A stretch of 64,000 nucleotides of DNA, taken from NCBI RefSeq assembly GCF_007746795.1, contig NZ_CP036343.1:186001-250000 (forward strand), in the 5' to 3' direction. Both the position numbers and the translations under genes were made by a program. The DNA is from Gimesia algae. Lineage in GTDB: Bacteria; Planctomycetota; Planctomycetia; Planctomycetales; Planctomycetaceae. How positions within the stretch are numbered: the stretch's first letter is position 1; every line of letters starts with the position of its first letter. Positions 46,729-58,515 of this stretch are shown here, piece after piece. The notes below the pieces were generated by a model. That model made no database searches. It saw only the letters and a list, made by a program, of their open reading frames with translations, and had not been told where the DNA came from.

Positions 46729-48393
46729 TTAGGATTTCTTCTTCAGGGCTTTCTTCGCGGGCTTTTTCATGGTTTGTGCTGATTTTCCCGCTTTGAACAG
46801 ATCGACTTCGCCCGTATTCGGCTGCGATTTGCCCGGAGTCGAGCGTCCACGGTCCGCATAACTCTGCAGTAATTTCGTCAGTTCTTTGACGACTTCCGGA
46901 TGTTCCGCCTGCACATTTTTCTGTTCGCTGACATCGTTGTTGAGGTCATACAGTTGGATGGCGGGGAGTTCACTCAGGTTGTCTTTGCCTGGCTTGGGAA
47001 AGCTCCAGCCTCCCGAACCCGGACAGAGTTCGAGTTTCCAGTGATCTTTGCGAATGGAAAACGCACCGCGAATCGAATGGTGGACGGCGGCTTCCCTGAG
47101 TGGCGTATCGGCTTTGCTTTCCATGGCGGGAAGAATACTCACGCTGTCTTCGCCGGCATCATCGGGGACTTTTGCACCCACGATGTCGGCGGCGGTGGCA
47201 AACAGATCGGTCAGGCAGGTGAGCTGATCCGAATGCGTGCCCGCTTTAATTCGCGCGGGCCAGTTGGCGATGAAGGGGACCCGGTGTCCGCCTTCATAGA
47301 TGTCGGCCTTGTGTCCGCGAAACTGGTAGCTGGGTTGATGATCTTTGTCGGTCATCTCTTTGAAGTTGGCAGCGGGAGAGCAGCCATTGTCGGCGGTGAA
47401 GATGACGAGTGTGTTTTCAGCAATGCCCTGTTTCTTCAGCGCCTGCATCACCTGGCCGACGGTGTCGTCGACCTGCATGACAAAATCACAGTAGGCGTTG
47501 ATGCCACTTTTGCCCTGCCATGCGGGTGTCGGCAGAATCGGCGTGTGAGGTGCATTGAGGGGGAAGTAAATGAAGAACGGTTTTCCCTGTTTCGCAGCGG
47601 CCGCCCGTTGATCGATGATCTCAACCGTTTTGTCGGTGATGCGGGGCAGCACGTCGATGGCTTCGAAATCTTTATGCGCCGGACCATCGCGAAAGAAGGC
47701 TTTGGTGACCGTGGGGATGCCCTGGCTGCGATCGTTTTCAATATAGACATACGGGGGCATGTCGAGTGAAGCGCTGATACCAAAGAAGTAATCGAAGCCG
47801 ACGCTGTTCGGGCCGTTCTGGATCGGTTTGGCATAATCGACTTCCCAGCCTGGATTGGTTTTTTTGTTATATGCGGCTTCTGTGGCGAAACCCCCTTTTT
47901 TGAGTGACCAGTCCATGCCCAGATGCCATTTGCCGACACAGGCAGTATAGTAACCATGTTCTTTGAGCATTGAAGGAACCGTTTCGCGGTCCGGTTCAAT
48001 CAGACGTCGGGACAGTCCCCAGAGCACGCCACTTTTGAGCCGCGAACGCCAGTTGTAGCGACCGGTGAGAACTCCGTAGCGGGTGGGTGTGCAGACGGAC
48101 GAACTGGAATGCGCGTCGGTAAAAATCATGCCGCCGTGTGCGAGTTGATCGAGGTGCGGCGTGGCAATTTTACATTCCGGATTGAGTGCCCGAATGTCGC
48201 CGTAACCCATGTCATCGGCCAAAATGTAGATGATATTGGGATCGTTTGCTTTTTCTGCGGCGTGCGTTGTATCGGGTAAACCTGATCCGACAGAGATGGT
48301 TATCAGTATCAGACAGAGGGTCGCGAATCTGTGTAATCGATCTGTAATTACAGTATTAACCTGGCGCTGTGGAAAACATGTAACAGTCTGCAT
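46729..48393 (-). CDS. secreted formylglycine-dependent sulfatase
   Basis: About 554 residues. I chose the ATG at 48391-48393 because GAGGAG lies five bases upstream and it begins a clear signal peptide; the longer open frame to 48552 lacks both. The sulfatase signature is CTPTR (C101-R105) in SSSVCTPTRYGVLTGR, where the cysteine is matured to formylglycine. Calcium ligands are in ILADDMGYGD and FTADNGCSP. The C-terminus is a lysine-rich tail. Planctomycete sulfatases mostly desulfate algal polysaccharides; the substrate here is unknown. Confidence 0.93.
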   Translation of the reverse strand: MQTVTCFPQRQVNTVITDRLHRFATLCLILITISVGSGLPDTTHAAEKANDPNIIYILADDMGYGDIRALNPECKIATPHLDQLAHGGMIFTDAHSSSSVCTPTRYGVLTGRYNWRSRLKSGVLWGLSRRLIEPDRETVPSMLKEHGYYTACVGKWHLGMDWSLKKGGFATEAAYNKKTNPGWEVDYAKPIQNGPNSVGFDYFFGISASLDMPPYVYIENDRSQGIPTVTKAFFRDGPAHKDFEAIDVLPRITDKTVEIIDQRAAAAKQGKPFFIYFPLNAPHTPILPTPAWQGKSGINAYCDFVMQVDDTVGQVMQALKKQGIAENTLVIFTADNGCSPAANFKEMTDKDHQPSYQFRGHKADIYEGGHRVPFIANWPARIKAGTHSDQLTCLTDLFATAADIVGAKVPDDAGEDSVSILPAMESKADTPLREAAVHHSIRGAFSIRKDHWKLELCPGSGGWSFPKPGKDNLSELPAIQLYDLNNDVSEQKNVQAEHPEVVKELTKLLQSYADRGRSTPGKSQPNTGEVDLFKAGKSAQTMKKPAKKALKKKS

Positions 48394-48686
48394 GGTGGCT
48401 CCTCGGAAAGGAATTCTTCTGGGATTCTCTGAATCGTTCCTTTCAGTATCAGCTGCGCGAACCACGGGGTCAAGGCAGAGAGTCCCGCCGACAGCAGTCG
48501 CTTGCCTGGAAGTACAGGTCACGCATACCAGCTTCGTTGCCGATTCGGGCACGCTGGTTCATAATGAGAGAGCCTGTAATATTGATGCTGCGTTTTACAA
48601 ATATGAGGAAGATCTCACGGAAATGCTGAATGACTACCTGGCAAAGTCAACACATAGTCAACAAGCAGAAAAAGTAATTGACACAA

Positions 48687-49598
48687 ATGTCTGAAAAGAT
48701 TCGCGCACGCCCTCTCGCCGATTTTGAAACCGTGATCGGAAACCGAAACCTGATTACGGTCACGGTGGGTCCTCGACTCAATCCGATCATGCTCTCTCTG
48801 GGAAAACTGCCGGATTACCGACAGGAAAACTCGGGTGGTGCCAGCTTTGCAAAGAAAAAGTCAGAGACCCTCAATGACTATCGTATCCATTACTATGCAG
48901 GAGAAGACTGGTTCACTGTCGATCTGACTCCTACTTTAGAGAACTTTCATTCTGTTCAACCGATTGGCGATCAAAACTGGCTGTTAGTTCGTTGTCGAGC
49001 GTCGGGAGATCAAGATCGTAACGCCCATGTTTATGATGCTTCTGGAAAACATGTTCGGTGCTTTCCGGCAGGAGATGGGATTGAAGACGTGCAGGTTACG
49101 AAAGACTCAAAAATATGGATCAGTTATTTTGACGAAGGTGTCTTCGGAGATTGTGAACTGAGTCGAAGTGGTCTGGTCTGTCTCGACCACGTCGGAGAAC
49201 AGGTATTTGATTTTCGTGCTGTTTGCATAGAAGCAGACCCGATCATTGACTGCTATGCACTCAATGTATGCTCAAGCCATGAAACATGGTTGTACTATTA
49301 CACCGATTTTCCCGTTGTCCGAATTACAGACCATAAAGTTAACGGAATCTGGCGGAACCTTCCCGTTTCCGGTTCCAATGCTTTTGCTGTTTCTAAGGGA
49401 AACGTGCTTTTCTCAGGAGGCTATAATAATCGAACAGACCTCATCAAAGTTTATCTTCCTACCAATCAGCTCAGAAAAATACAGCCAATAACAGAGAACG
49501 GCAAAGCAATTAAAGACTTTAGTGCCTTCGGGCGATCACACAGTCTATATCTATCAACGGAGAAATCGCTCTTTGTTGTAGATGCAAATTTCTGTTAA
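48687..49598 (+). CDS. uncharacterised protein, propeller-like
   Basis: 303 residues from the ATG at 48687; the frame also extends three codons to a TTG. There is no signal peptide. The sequence has repeated strands with W/Y-x-S/D turns (FHSVQPIGDQNWLLVRCR, IWISYFDEGVFGD, LYLSTEKSLFVVD) and looks like a cytosolic beta-propeller. I do not recognise a family. Its base composition is more AT-rich than the neighbouring genes, which hints at recent arrival. It stands alone. Confidence 0.72.
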   Translation: MSEKIRARPLADFETVIGNRNLITVTVGPRLNPIMLSLGKLPDYRQENSGGASFAKKKSETLNDYRIHYYAGEDWFTVDLTPTLENFHSVQPIGDQNWLLVRCRASGDQDRNAHVYDASGKHVRCFPAGDGIEDVQVTKDSKIWISYFDEGVFGDCELSRSGLVCLDHVGEQVFDFRAVCIEADPIIDCYALNVCSSHETWLYYYTDFPVVRITDHKVNGIWRNLPVSGSNAFAVSKGNVLFSGGYNNRTDLIKVYLPTNQLRKIQPITENGKAIKDFSAFGRSHSLYLSTEKSLFVVDANFC

Positions 49599-49732
49599 CA
49601 ATCTGGCCGAATAAAAGGCGTCAGTGACAATGTCGGAAGTGATTGACGGCCTGTAAGTAATTATTCTGTAATGGCTTAGGGTGCACTTTTTTTCTGGTCA
49701 GCAGTCTCACGCTGCTCGCGGCTTATCTATGC

Positions 49733-49770
49733 ATCTAATGCATGGCGTGTATAATGAAAATGCATTAGAT
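49733..49770 (+). promoter_or_regulatory. palindromic promoter/operator of katG
   Basis: ATCTAATGCAT (49733-49743) and ATGCATTAGAT (49760-49770) are a perfect 11-bp inverted repeat, and TATAAT (49750-49755) lies in the 16-bp spacer. The -35 position is poor. This reads as a promoter whose -10 box is enclosed by a regulator site, about 105 bp before the katG ATG. Which regulator binds is unknown; an oxidative-stress factor would fit. Confidence 0.65.
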
Positions 49771-49809
49771 ATATCAGAAGATCGCATCCATAATGGTGAA
49801 GCATGGTGA

Positions 49810-52242
<2,433 letters not shown>

Positions 52243-52330
52243 ACTGCGACCTGCTTCAGGAAAGTGAGTTCGCGGATGCGTACCGATCGGCTCTGTGAGT
52301 CGGTCGGTCGCAGCGTGAAATGAGAAGGTT

Positions 52331-52380
52331 GATGCCCGCTTCGATTTCAGCAGGATGAAATCCAGGCGGGCATCTTGCGT
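52331..52380 (+). terminator. strong hairpin after katG, possible terminator
   Basis: GATGCCCGC (52331-52339) pairs perfectly with GCGGGCATC (52366-52374), with ATTTCA/TGAAAT paired inside. Only a weak U-rich stretch follows, so termination efficiency is uncertain. Confidence 0.55.
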
Positions 52381-52508
52381 TCAGAATGTCAGCCTGATAG
52401 TTTAATAGACATGAGAACAGGTTGCGTGTTGCGCTCTCGACAGGACAGCTGCGACCGAAAGAACAGCTCAACCCATTCTTTCAGCCATGTAGGACTATGA
52501 GGACGAAA

Positions 52509-55500
52509 ATGTCTAAATCTGCTTTATTGAGTCTCTTTTTGTTAACCATTGTCGGCTGCGGTGCTCAGCCTGCTCCCGAGGAACAGAGTGAAGCAACTCC
52601 CAGTCAGGCTGGGCCTGAGCCAGCACCGGCTAAGGAACCTGCGACTCAGAAAGAAAAAACGGCGCTGAAAAAAGAGGAATCTGACGACGATGATTATGTT
52701 GAAAGCGTCATGGCCAAACATCGTGAGAAAACTTTCCGGTCGTCATTAAACGATCTGAAATCGCAGGATCGCGATCAGCGCGTCATGGCCGTCTCCATGA
52801 TGGTCACGTCCAAGATAGACCCCAACCGCGTTGTCACCGGTTTGTTGAATGTCGTGGATGACAAGGATGAACAGGTGGCAAATATGTCGCGGAAATACAT
52901 CCAGTCACACACCTTTACATCCAAAGGCCAGCTTGTCGATTTCTATGCAGACTGGTGTGGCCCCTGTCGGCTGATGAAGCCGGTGGTGAAAGAACTTCAG
53001 GACGAAGGCTACCCGGTCATTCAGGTGGACGTCGATCAAAATCCGGATTTGAGTGCGCATTTTTATATCACCAGTATTCCGACGTTTGCGCTCATCGTCG
53101 ACGGATCGATGCGCCAGCGCAGGATCGGCGTGGTGGACAAGTCGGAATTACTGAAACTGCTGAAAGAGATCCCTAAAGAAAATCAGAAGGAGAAAGAGAA
53201 ATCGTATGTGACCGATCCGAAGCTGAAGGTGTATGGCGCCCTGGTGACAATGCAGTCAGAGAATCCCTGGTATCGGTATGAGGCGAAGCAGCAGTTAGGA
53301 CAAGCTTCCTTACCGACGCTCATGGAGCTTCTGCGAGATCCAGGGCAGCGCGCCGTGTTTCGCGAGTCTGTGATGAAAGTACTCGAATCGTTCATGAAGT
53401 CAGAAGAGCAGGCGGCGCAAATCGTCAAGGTAATGACGGAGATCATGAACGATACTGAAGAGTCAGAGGAATTACGGGGCATGGCTGTCATTTTCCTCTC
53501 ACGCCATGATCCCGTACGGAGCGGTACGCTGGATGAAAAACTGGTGGCCCTGTTAAACACATCCCGTCCCGTAGCGTTGCAGGCAGACGTGGCGGCAGAA
53601 ATTGGTAACCGGAAAATCAAGCAGGGGTTGCCGGTATTGATTGAAAAGGTGAAGCATCTGGATCAGACACCGGAGGATGTACGAACTGCGTATATCTCGG
53701 CGCTGGGACAATTTGGTTCCCAAGCGGATGCCGCGGTTCCGACACTGCTGGCCGCCTATCCGAAATATCCTGACGAGAGCGATGCCATTTCCGAAGCGCT
53801 CGAGCAGATCTGTCCCGATTCCAAAGCGGCCACAGAGACGCTGATCAAAACGCTTGCGCAGGATGACGAAGAGAGCAGATCACTGGCGGTCTCCCTTCTG
53901 GATCAGGCGGAATATATTACAAAGGCCAGCAGTTCCCTGCAGAAATTATTGAACGACCCCGATCCTGAAGTGAGTCTCAAAGCAGCGAAACTGCTGGAGA
54001 AAATCGGCGGGGCTGACCAGAAAATTGTTTCCGTGCTGATCAAGCAACTGGATGAAGGGGAAGTGGACTGGGAAATCCGTTCCGCGCTCCAGAACGCCTG
54101 GAGGTACTCGTATCCCGCACTGATCAAAATCATCTGTGATTCTCAGAGTGCTCCCCAGGTAAAAATAAATGCGATGTCTTTGCTCAGGGATTTTCATCAT
54201 CGCCCCAGTCCGGGAGAGCAGGCTTCCCTGGAAGCGGCTTTAGGACAGAAAGACCTGCTGACAAAACAGTGTGCAGCAATCATGCTGTCCTCCTCGGAAT
54301 CTCAGCAGGCGCAGATTGATTCCATTCTCCTGGAAGCATTGCAGTCAGAAAACGACTCCGTCCGACTTCACACGCCTCGGGCATTGAGCAGCCGTCAGAA
54401 ATCCTTTTCGAAACAGCAGCAGGCTCAGGCGAAAGCAGCATTGCTGAAGCTGTTTAACGGTTCCAATTCCCGGGTCAGCGAAGCCGCTGCGTCTGCACTT
54501 GCCAATTTTGAGTTAACTGAGGACGAGTTGAAAGGGGTGATCAGAACCCTCGCAAATCCTGACTTACAGTACTCTGTGGTGAGCATCCTCACTGGACAGA
54601 AATCGCTGCCTTCTTCAGCCATTCAATTACTGTCCGACCAATTAGCGAGCAACCAAATCGATGAGGGACTGGCCAATCAGATTTCCACACTATTGATTTC
54701 TGCAGGAAAACCAGCTCTGGGCAGTCTGGAAGCAGTTGCATCCAATGCTGAACTGGATCCGGGTCGACGTGCCAAAGCGGTTCTGGCACTGGGGGAGATG
54801 ACGGAAGAAAATCCTGAGGTCGTTAAATATCTCAAGGGGTTTCTGAAAGAGAAACAGCCTCAACCGCTGCAGATCGCGGCTGCGATCGCTGTGGCAGAAA
54901 CTGGCCAGGATACGGTGTTGCTGATTCCCCTTCTACTCAAAGGGCTGCAGAGTGAAAACTGGGAGATAAAACAGGTTGCTGGTGATGTATTGAGGAGGGT
55001 AGCGACGACGTCTCCCGAGACTCTTAAGCAAGTACTGACACAACGGGAGGATCTGGAACAGGAAGAGCAGAATGAAGTGATACTTAATCTCTCCCAGGAG
55101 GAGTCGCTGCGAAAACAGCTGCGTCCGCAACTGCTTTCCCTGATTCTGGACATGCAGGCAGAAAAGAATCTTTCACAATGCAGGACCGCCATCGGGTATC
55201 TGGTCCAGGAGACGGAAGCTGGTACCGAGATTACCAGGTTGCTCGCAGAGCCAGATCAGGACATTGTGCAACAGACGTTGATGTCACTGGGACAAACCAG
55301 GGAAGAAATTCCGGAGTCCGTCCTGTATGAATTGGAATCTTTTTTGAAAAGTTCCGGTCGAACGACCAGCCTGCTGGCGGCGCTCTGCCTGTTGAAAGCG
55401 GGTTCCGGAAATGATTCGCTGCTGCCCATCGTGCGGGGGGCTCTGGAATCGGATGACGGGGAACTGGTAGAACGGGCAGGGTATGGCCTGGAGATGATTG

Positions 55501-56474
55501 GTTCCCTGGATGAAAAATGGGTTCCTGTCCTGATCGATTTATTGGAAAACCGTGATCATCGGCAGGCGGCTATTAAACAGTTGGGACAGATCGGGCCTGC
55601 TGCGAAATCAGCAGTGCCGGCTTTGATTGATCTGCTGGGCACGGTCAGTTATTACGTGGATACCGCCTCTGCCCTGGGAGAACTGGGCCAGACCGCTGCA
55701 GCTGCCATCCCGGCGCTTCGGGAGAAGTTGACGAATGAGCGAACCATGTACGCGGCAGCCCTGGCGCTGAAGAAGATTGAGCAAGACCATCAACCGACGA
55801 TTGACATTCTGGCTCAGGCTCTCGATCAACCGAATCTGCGAGCGGATGCTGCATTCAGCCTGGGAGTCTTTGCCCCCGCATCTCCCGATCAGATCGAACC
55901 CCTGTTATTGAAAGTTGCCAGCGGCGAAAATCAATATGATCGTGAAATGGCGATTCGTGCCGCTGGCTCGTTGAAGTCAAAAGCGGTGGTCATGATGCTG
56001 ATCAAGGCACTGGAAGAAAATGACCGTGATATTGCTGGCCTGGCTGCCCGGTCGCTGGGGGAGCTGGCGATTGAAGCGGACCTGGCAGTACCTGCCTTGA
56101 TGAGAGCGATGGAAGGCACGCATGAACGCGTGCAATATACCGCTGCGCAGGCCCTGGGGAACTTTGGTGCTGCCGCTCAGCCTGCGGTGCCAGCTTTGCT
56201 GAAAGCTCTGGATGATCAATCCATTCGCCTGGCCGCCGCTGGTTCATTAGGACGCATCGGTGCGCCGGCACAGGAGGCCGTTCCTCACCTGATTAAAATG
56301 CTTGATGATCCGCAGCAGCGACGTGCAGCGCTGGAAGGGCTCAAGCAGTTCGGACCACTGGCAGACCAGGCGATACCCCGATTAAAGAAACTGGAGCAGG
56401 AGTCGAAAAACTATGATCTGCGCCTGGTACAAGCGACTATCAAGGCGATCCAATCGCCGGAATCGAAACGGTGA
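52509..56474 (+). CDS. lipoprotein fusing a thioredoxin domain to a long HEAT-repeat array
   Basis: About 1321 residues from the ATG at 52509, preceded by GAGGA; this start gives a short lipoprotein signal with lipobox IVGC (C17). Residues about 20-60 are a disordered linker. One HEAT-like helix pair comes next, then a thioredoxin domain (about 133-230) with active-site WCGPC (C150, C153) and cis-proline P191. From about 245 to the end run some 25 or more HEAT/PBS-lyase-like repeats (PTLMELLRDPG, AVPALIDLLG, AVPHLIKMLDD). It may be a membrane-tethered disulfide or redox protein that docks partners through the solenoid. This fusion is unusual; the role is inference. Confidence 0.88.
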   Translation: MSKSALLSLFLLTIVGCGAQPAPEEQSEATPSQAGPEPAPAKEPATQKEKTALKKEESDDDDYVESVMAKHREKTFRSSLNDLKSQDRDQRVMAVSMMVTSKIDPNRVVTGLLNVVDDKDEQVANMSRKYIQSHTFTSKGQLVDFYADWCGPCRLMKPVVKELQDEGYPVIQVDVDQNPDLSAHFYITSIPTFALIVDGSMRQRRIGVVDKSELLKLLKEIPKENQKEKEKSYVTDPKLKVYGALVTMQSENPWYRYEAKQQLGQASLPTLMELLRDPGQRAVFRESVMKVLESFMKSEEQAAQIVKVMTEIMNDTEESEELRGMAVIFLSRHDPVRSGTLDEKLVALLNTSRPVALQADVAAEIGNRKIKQGLPVLIEKVKHLDQTPEDVRTAYISALGQFGSQADAAVPTLLAAYPKYPDESDAISEALEQICPDSKAATETLIKTLAQDDEESRSLAVSLLDQAEYITKASSSLQKLLNDPDPEVSLKAAKLLEKIGGADQKIVSVLIKQLDEGEVDWEIRSALQNAWRYSYPALIKIICDSQSAPQVKINAMSLLRDFHHRPSPGEQASLEAALGQKDLLTKQCAAIMLSSSESQQAQIDSILLEALQSENDSVRLHTPRALSSRQKSFSKQQQAQAKAALLKLFNGSNSRVSEAAASALANFELTEDELKGVIRTLANPDLQYSVVSILTGQKSLPSSAIQLLSDQLASNQIDEGLANQISTLLISAGKPALGSLEAVASNAELDPGRRAKAVLALGEMTEENPEVVKYLKGFLKEKQPQPLQIAAAIAVAETGQDTVLLIPLLLKGLQSENWEIKQVAGDVLRRVATTSPETLKQVLTQREDLEQEEQNEVILNLSQEESLRKQLRPQLLSLILDMQAEKNLSQCRTAIGYLVQETEAGTEITRLLAEPDQDIVQQTLMSLGQTREEIPESVLYELESFLKSSGRTTSLLAALCLLKAGSGNDSLLPIVRGALESDDGELVERAGYGLEMIGSLDEKWVPVLIDLLENRDHRQAAIKQLGQIGPAAKSAVPALIDLLGTVSYYVDTASALGELGQTAAAAIPALREKLTNERTMYAAALALKKIEQDHQPTIDILAQALDQPNLRADAAFSLGVFAPASPDQIEPLLLKVASGENQYDREMAIRAAGSLKSKAVVMMLIKALEENDRDIAGLAARSLGELAIEADLAVPALMRAMEGTHERVQYTAAQALGNFGAAAQPAVPALLKALDDQSIRLAAAGSLGRIGAPAQEAVPHLIKMLDDPQQRRAALEGLKQFGPLADQAIPRLKKLEQESKNYDLRLVQATIKAIQSPESKR

Positions 56475-56548
56475 TCAGGACTGTTAGTGAAGCGTGTCTT
56501 CCCGTTTTGAACGGTCATTAGACTGACTTCAGCAGCATAGGCATCTCT

Positions 56549-57277
56549 TCAGTTACCAGCTGGTTTGTTTTTTTTTAATGTGGCTTTAATCTCCTGCGCG
56601 ACCTGCTGCGCGAGTTTGTCGGAGCCGGCGGGTTTGAAGTGAACGTTTCCCGGGCCCGCCCAGAGGGAGGCTTCAAAGCCTGTCGCAAGTTTGTGCAGGT
56701 CGTTGATTTTGATGTCGTGCTTTTTCATGATCTTTTCTGCGACCTGGTTGTACTTCAAATCGTCACCGACAACGCGGCCTGCTTCGCTTTCAGGCACCGG
56801 GGTGGTGGTCGCCCAGATCAGTGTGGCTCCCGTTTTTTCCAGTTGCTCCACCAGTGCTTCCAGATTTTTCTCGTACTGGTCGAGAGGAACGGAGATGGTG
56901 CCGTTGACTTTGTCGCGGTGTCCCTGGGTTTTTGAGTCGGGGTGCCGATAGCAGAGATCGTGCAAACCCCAGTTGAAATGAATCACGTCCCAATTGGTCT
57001 TGCCCAGCCAGCGCTCAAGATGCTGCCGCCCCCGTTTTGTATCGCCGCAATTCGTTTTCACGCGCTCCACGTTCGCCACGTCTTTGAGCAGTTCGATGGT
57101 CGGTTTGGTATAGCCGATCGAAATGGAGTCGCCGATAATCAGAACGTGCGGTAGATCAGCGTTCTTTTTTATGCTTTGTTTCGAACCGTTCTGGTCTTGT
57201 GCCGTACTCATTGAGGTCAGGCACAACATCATGAGGAACGCTGAAAGAAGAGTGAAAGATTGAGTCAGTCGCGTCAT
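56549..57277 (-). CDS. secreted SGNH/GDSL-type hydrolase
   Basis: 242 residues with a signal peptide (to about 27). SGNH blocks are IIGDSIS (nucleophile S51), TNCGDT (glycine), NWGLHDL (asparagine) and NVHFKPAG near the end (catalytic His). It is a compact single-domain esterase/acetylhydrolase. Such enzymes often sit near polysaccharide genes, but nothing adjacent identifies a substrate. The first base-paired start with a good context is the ATG at 57277. Confidence 0.86.
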   Translation of the reverse strand: MTRLTQSFTLLSAFLMMLCLTSMSTAQDQNGSKQSIKKNADLPHVLIIGDSISIGYTKPTIELLKDVANVERVKTNCGDTKRGRQHLERWLGKTNWDVIHFNWGLHDLCYRHPDSKTQGHRDKVNGTISVPLDQYEKNLEALVEQLEKTGATLIWATTTPVPESEAGRVVGDDLKYNQVAEKIMKKHDIKINDLHKLATGFEASLWAGPGNVHFKPAGSDKLAQQVAQEIKATLKKNKPAGN

Positions 57278-57413
57278 GTTTCTTTTCCTGCCGGAGATGA
57301 AATTCTAAATCGAATTCATTCAGTATCAGGAACGGACGGAGCCGGGTCAAGCAGGAGCGGAGAGAAATGAATTATCATCCTGTTAAACAAGCGGTAGTTG
57401 TTTTTATAAAGGA

Positions 57414-57449
57414 CAAAAAAAGCGTTCCGGCCAAAAACGACCGAAACGC
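57414..57449 (-). terminator. intrinsic terminator of the second DUF1559 gene
   Basis: On the minus strand GCGTTTCGG pairs with CCGGAACGC (9 bp, one G-U) and is followed by seven U residues. It lies 50 bp past the DUF1559 stop. Confidence 0.85.
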
Positions 57450-57498
57450 CAGTGATTAAAGCAATGTGACGAGACTTGGAGATCTCGTTAAACACAGA

Positions 57499-58431
57499 TC
57501 AGTATTCGCCAATGACCTCGCCATCGGACATGTTGCCCAGGAACTTATAGGTCTCGCGGTTGACGTTTTCCGATATGAAACGGACGGCACCATCACAAAA
57601 CAGGAATTGTGCCCCACCCACGTGACGGCTGCTGGCGCTGGCCTGGTTTGCTCCATTGGGAATGAAGGAGTCCGAGTCGTTGGTACGAAGTAACGTCGCG
57701 TACTTTTCGCCATCGTAGGGGCGTCCGGCCCAGATGGAACCTTTGCGGAGCGATCCGCCTGGATCATCGTCTTTGATGGAAATTCCATCCCACATCCGTT
57801 CGCCCGAGGCCATCGTGTTGCTGGTTCCGTCGGTGATGTCGCGCATCCGCGTGCTACTGTTATAATTGAAGATGCCTCGTTCGTCTGCGGTATCACTGCG
57901 GTCGTACCACTTGTCATCATCAACGCCTTTGCTACCGCTGACTCCGGGATAGTTCGACTTGCCGAGCCCGACGCCATCTTCATTGTTGGTGAATCCGACA
58001 TAAGTATTGATGCCTCCACTGGCGTCCGATGGGCAGATCAGTGAGGGAATGACCGTCTGAATCAGACTGCCGGCAGCGCTTGTGGGAAAGTTTGCTCCGT
58101 TGGGGGTCAACTGATTGTACAGCGGCGCCTGATCCATATTGGGGAGGAGGAAGGTGTTCCAGCCCCAGTTACCCAGATCGGGATCGGGACTGCCTGAGCC
58201 ATTGTCAAACATCAGGGCACCTGGTGGTAAGACCCCGTGAGTGTCGTGGTAGTTGTGCAGTGCGATACCAATCTGTTTAAGATTGTTCTTGCAAGTGGAG
58301 CGGCGCGCCGCTTCACGAGCCTGCTGGACGGCGGGTAACAGCAACGCAATCAGAATGGCAATGATCGCAATGACGACCAGCAATTCGATGAGCGTAAAGC
58401 CTCGTTTGTGTTTTAAACTGTTCTGTTGCAT
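57499..58431 (-). CDS. DUF1559 protein with type IV pilin-like N-terminus (second copy)
   Basis: 310 residues with the same prepilin signal ([18 protein letters not shown]) and [14 protein letters not shown] block as the protein at 12998-13936; the bodies differ strongly. The C-terminal motif is HVGGAQFLFCDGAVRF. Unlike the first copy it has no lipoprotein partner and ends at its own terminator. The extracellular role is unknown. Confidence 0.93.
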   Translation of the reverse strand: MQQNSLKHKRGFTLIELLVVIAIIAILIALLLPAVQQAREAARRSTCKNNLKQIGIALHNYHDTHGVLPPGALMFDNGSGSPDPDLGNWGWNTFLLPNMDQAPLYNQLTPNGANFPTSAAGSLIQTVIPSLICPSDASGGINTYVGFTNNEDGVGLGKSNYPGVSGSKGVDDDKWYDRSDTADERGIFNYNSSTRMRDITDGTSNTMASGERMWDGISIKDDDPGGSLRKGSIWAGRPYDGEKYATLLRTNDSDSFIPNGANQASASSRHVGGAQFLFCDGAVRFISENVNRETYKFLGNMSDGEVIGEY

Positions 58432-58515
58432 TCGAAAATCTTTCTTCTGTAAACGGCATGTCGTTTATCAATTGATGGGTTAAAGTTGAGAATTCAGCGA
58501 GCAATATGAATTTCT

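Noticed and set aside
48394..48552. N-terminal extension of the sulfatase
   Set aside because: The upstream residues lack a signal peptide and ribosome site; the ATG at 48393 has both.
48230..48694. A 154-residue plus-strand gene
   Set aside because: It overlaps the start and signal peptide of the sulfatase on the other strand, has no ribosome site and no recognisable domain.
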